A stretch of DNA of 32,034 nucleotides. It comes from an uncultured Clostridium sp. Lineage in GTDB: Bacteria > Bacillota > Clostridia > Lachnospirales > Lachnospiraceae. The notes beneath the pieces are model-generated. The model was not told where the DNA came from and searched no databases. It was given only the letters and a program-made list of their open reading frames with translations. Shown here piece by piece: positions 30,561-32,034 of the stretch. Within the stretch, counting starts at the first letter, position 1, and each line of letters begins with the position of its first letter. The position numbers and the translations under genes are program-made. Location of the stretch: positions 1-32,034 of the forward strand of contig CALELW010000289.1 in NCBI GenBank assembly GCA_937902905.1, given 5' to 3'.

Positions 30561-32034
30561 TCACTTAAATTCAACCACGGTTACGCCATATCCGCCTTCC
30601 CCGTATTCTCCCATGCGGTAACTTTTGACGTACTTGCTTTTTTTGCAGTGGTTTTGGACAGCGTTTCGCAGGGCACCGGTGCCGACTCCATGGATAATGG
30701 TTACCTGATGGAGTTTGGCAAGGTAGGCGTCATCTAAATATTTGTCAAGCAGTCCAAGGGCTTCATCCACCGTCTTTCCGATTAAATTAATTTCCGGTGA
30801 AATAGTCATAGCCTTTGCCATTTTCATGTTTCTTGCATGGGTAATGGATGCTTCTTTTTTGGCGGCTTTGGTTTCCTGCTCCAAAAGTTCTAGGTCGCTT
30901 ACGGAAACTTCCGAGCGCAGAATGCCCATTTGAACAAAACATTTTCCTTTGCTGTTTGGAAGTGTGCTTACGGTTCCTTTAATCCCCATCGAATGAACCA
31001 TAACAATGTCGCCAATCTGCAATTTGTCCGGTGCTTTCTTCGGTGCATTTTTCGTTCCCTCAATTGTCAGCTCGCTCTCGGTTTCGTTGAGCGCTTTGCG
31101 CAGGTTTGCGCGCTCTTTTTCCATTTCTTTTGTCATGCCGGAACCTTTCATCCACTTGTTGTACTTGCGGATGGATTCATCGGCGGTGTCTTTTGCCTTC
31201 TGGATAATCTCGTGGGCCTCTTCGTTTGCACGGCGTAAAATTTTATCCTTGGCGGCATCAATCCGCTCGTTTTTCGCTTTCATTTTATCACGGAAATGTT
31301 CTGCTTCTTCGCGGATTTTTTTCGCTTTCTCGCGTTCTTTTTCAGCGGCAGTTCTGGCGTCCTCAAGTCCGGTGACAACGTCTTCAAAACTGCGGCTGTC
31401 GGAGTCGACAAGTTTGCCTGCCTCATCAATAATTTCTTTTGGAAGACCTAATTTTCCGGATATTGCGAACGCATTACTTTTTCCCGGAACGCCGACTAAC
31501 AGCCGGTAAGTCGGCTGCAAAGATTCTACGTCAAATTCACACGAGGCGTTTTCCACGCCATCGGTGGACAGGGCATAAATTTTTAATTCGCTGTAGTGCG
31601 TCGTAGCCATAGCGGTTACATTTCGGTTATGCAGATTATCTAAAATCGCAATCGCGAGCGCAGCACCTTCGGTTGGGTCGGTTCCGGCGCCAAGCTCATC
31701 AAAGAGTGCCAGTGTCTTTTTGTTCGCGCGTTTCAAAATATAAACGGTGTTCACCATGTGGGAGGAGAATGTACTCAGACTTTGCTCAATACTCTGCTCA
31801 TCGCCAATATCAGCGTAAACTTCTTCGTATACGCGCAGGTGCGAGTGGTCATACGCCGGAATGTGCAGACCGGCCTGTCCCATCAGAGTAAATAATCCAA
31901 CCGTTTTTAACGATACGGTTTTACCGCCGGTGTTTGGTCCGGTGATAATCAGCAAATCATAAGTTTTTCCGAGTGTCACATCAATCGGCACGACTTTATC
32001 TTTTGGAATCAGCGGGTGGCGTCCCTTTTTAATA
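30561..32034 (-). CDS. mutS2: Endonuclease MutS2 (C-terminal part)
   Basis: The reading frame is open to the window edge, so the 5' end lies outside; about 490 of roughly 790 residues are visible. MutS2 is a MutS-like ATPase that suppresses homologous recombination and, in Bacillus, acts on collided ribosomes. The ATPase has Walker A TGPNTGGKT, the ALFDELGAGTDPTEGAAL Walker B region and the TTHYSELK segment. A long coiled coil (KEREKAKKIREEAEHFRDKMK...) and a KOW-like beta segment follow. The C-terminal Smr domain has HGVGTGAL, but its first motif reads NLIGKT where many relatives have DLRG. The GTG at 31991 is internal, not the start. Confidence 0.92.
   Translation of the reverse strand, partial: IKKGRHPLIPKDKVVPIDVTLGKTYDLLIITGPNTGGKTVSLKTVGLFTLMGQAGLHIPAYDHSHLRVYEEVYADIGDEQSIEQSLSTFSSHMVNTVYILKRANKKTLALFDELGAGTDPTEGAALAIAILDNLHNRNVTAMATTHYSELKIYALSTDGVENASCEFDVESLQPTYRLLVGVPGKSNAFAISGKLGLPKEIIDEAGKLVDSDSRSFEDVVTGLEDARTAAEKEREKAKKIREEAEHFRDKMKAKNERIDAAKDKILRRANEEAHEIIQKAKDTADESIRKYNKWMKGSGMTKEMEKERANLRKALNETESELTIEGTKNAPKKAPDKLQIGDIVMVHSMGIKGTVSTLPNSKGKCFVQMGILRSEVSVSDLELLEQETKAAKKEASITHARNMKMAKAMTISPEINLIGKTVDEALGLLDKYLDDAYLAKLHQVTIIHGVGTGALRNAVQNHCKKSKYVKSYRMGEYGEGGYGVTVVEFK

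Overview
The window looks like chromosomal DNA of an endospore-forming, low-to-moderate-GC Firmicute, most likely a Clostridia of the Lachnospiraceae type. The grounds are the gene order spoVT - hup - rqcP - yabP - yabQ - divIC - spoIIE - tilS - hpt - ftsH, strong AGGAGG-type ribosome binding sites, secreted proteins with Thr/Pro linkers, and an ECF sigma factor next to a membrane-anchored partner. No species call is made.

Layout. 1-484 holds no intact gene, only possible decayed fragments and a sigma-G-type promoter for spoVT. 485-9400 is the sporulation/division block: spoVT, HU, the S4 protein RqcP, the coat/cortex proteins YabP and YabQ, DivIC, the SpoIIE phosphatase, then TilS, hypoxanthine phosphoribosyltransferase and FtsH. 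9694-12623 carries an intracellular GH13 alpha-glucan hydrolase and a cation diffusion facilitator. 12646-17814 carries two large secreted proteins, one ending in a transglutaminase-like domain and one with GLUG-like repeats and a Big2-type end. tRNA-Gly(TCC) follows at 18166. 18306-20069 is a B12-binding radical SAM protein, convergent with a membrane-anchored TPR-like protein; a 30-residue membrane peptide gene lies beside it. 20870-25075 is a likely operon of a VanW/G5 protein, a HypE-like AIR-synthase-fold protein, an Lrp/AsnC regulator and an aminotransferase resembling the AlaR/AlaT pair. 25118-26102 has a CheX-like protein and TrmL. 26196-28377 is an ECF sigma factor with its probable membrane anti-sigma factor. 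On the minus strand from the right edge run mutS2 (5' end outside the window), an OmpR-type response regulator and its histidine kinase.

The most striking feature is a family of about 175-200 bp palindromic, structured intergenic elements. There are four complete copies (1077-1283, 14779-14954, 15089-15284, 17918-18100) and one truncated copy (about 17826-17875). Their sequences differ, but they fold to the same shape: a long outer stem, a three-part inner hairpin capped by a conserved seven-base loop (GTAGTTT or close to it), and a small side hairpin with a GNRA tetraloop. Base changes in the helices are compensated in almost every case, so the structure itself is under selection. The three copies in the + orientation each end just upstream of a sigma-A-type promoter (HU, the GLUG-repeat protein, tRNA-Gly). 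I cannot match this element to a named family.

Regulation visible in the DNA fits the gene content: a sigma-G promoter before spoVT, a promoter with 21-bp spacing and Spo0A-box-like sites before spoIIE, an ECF-type promoter before the ECF sigma gene, and a terminator-like hairpin whose 3' arm contains the yabP ribosome binding site.
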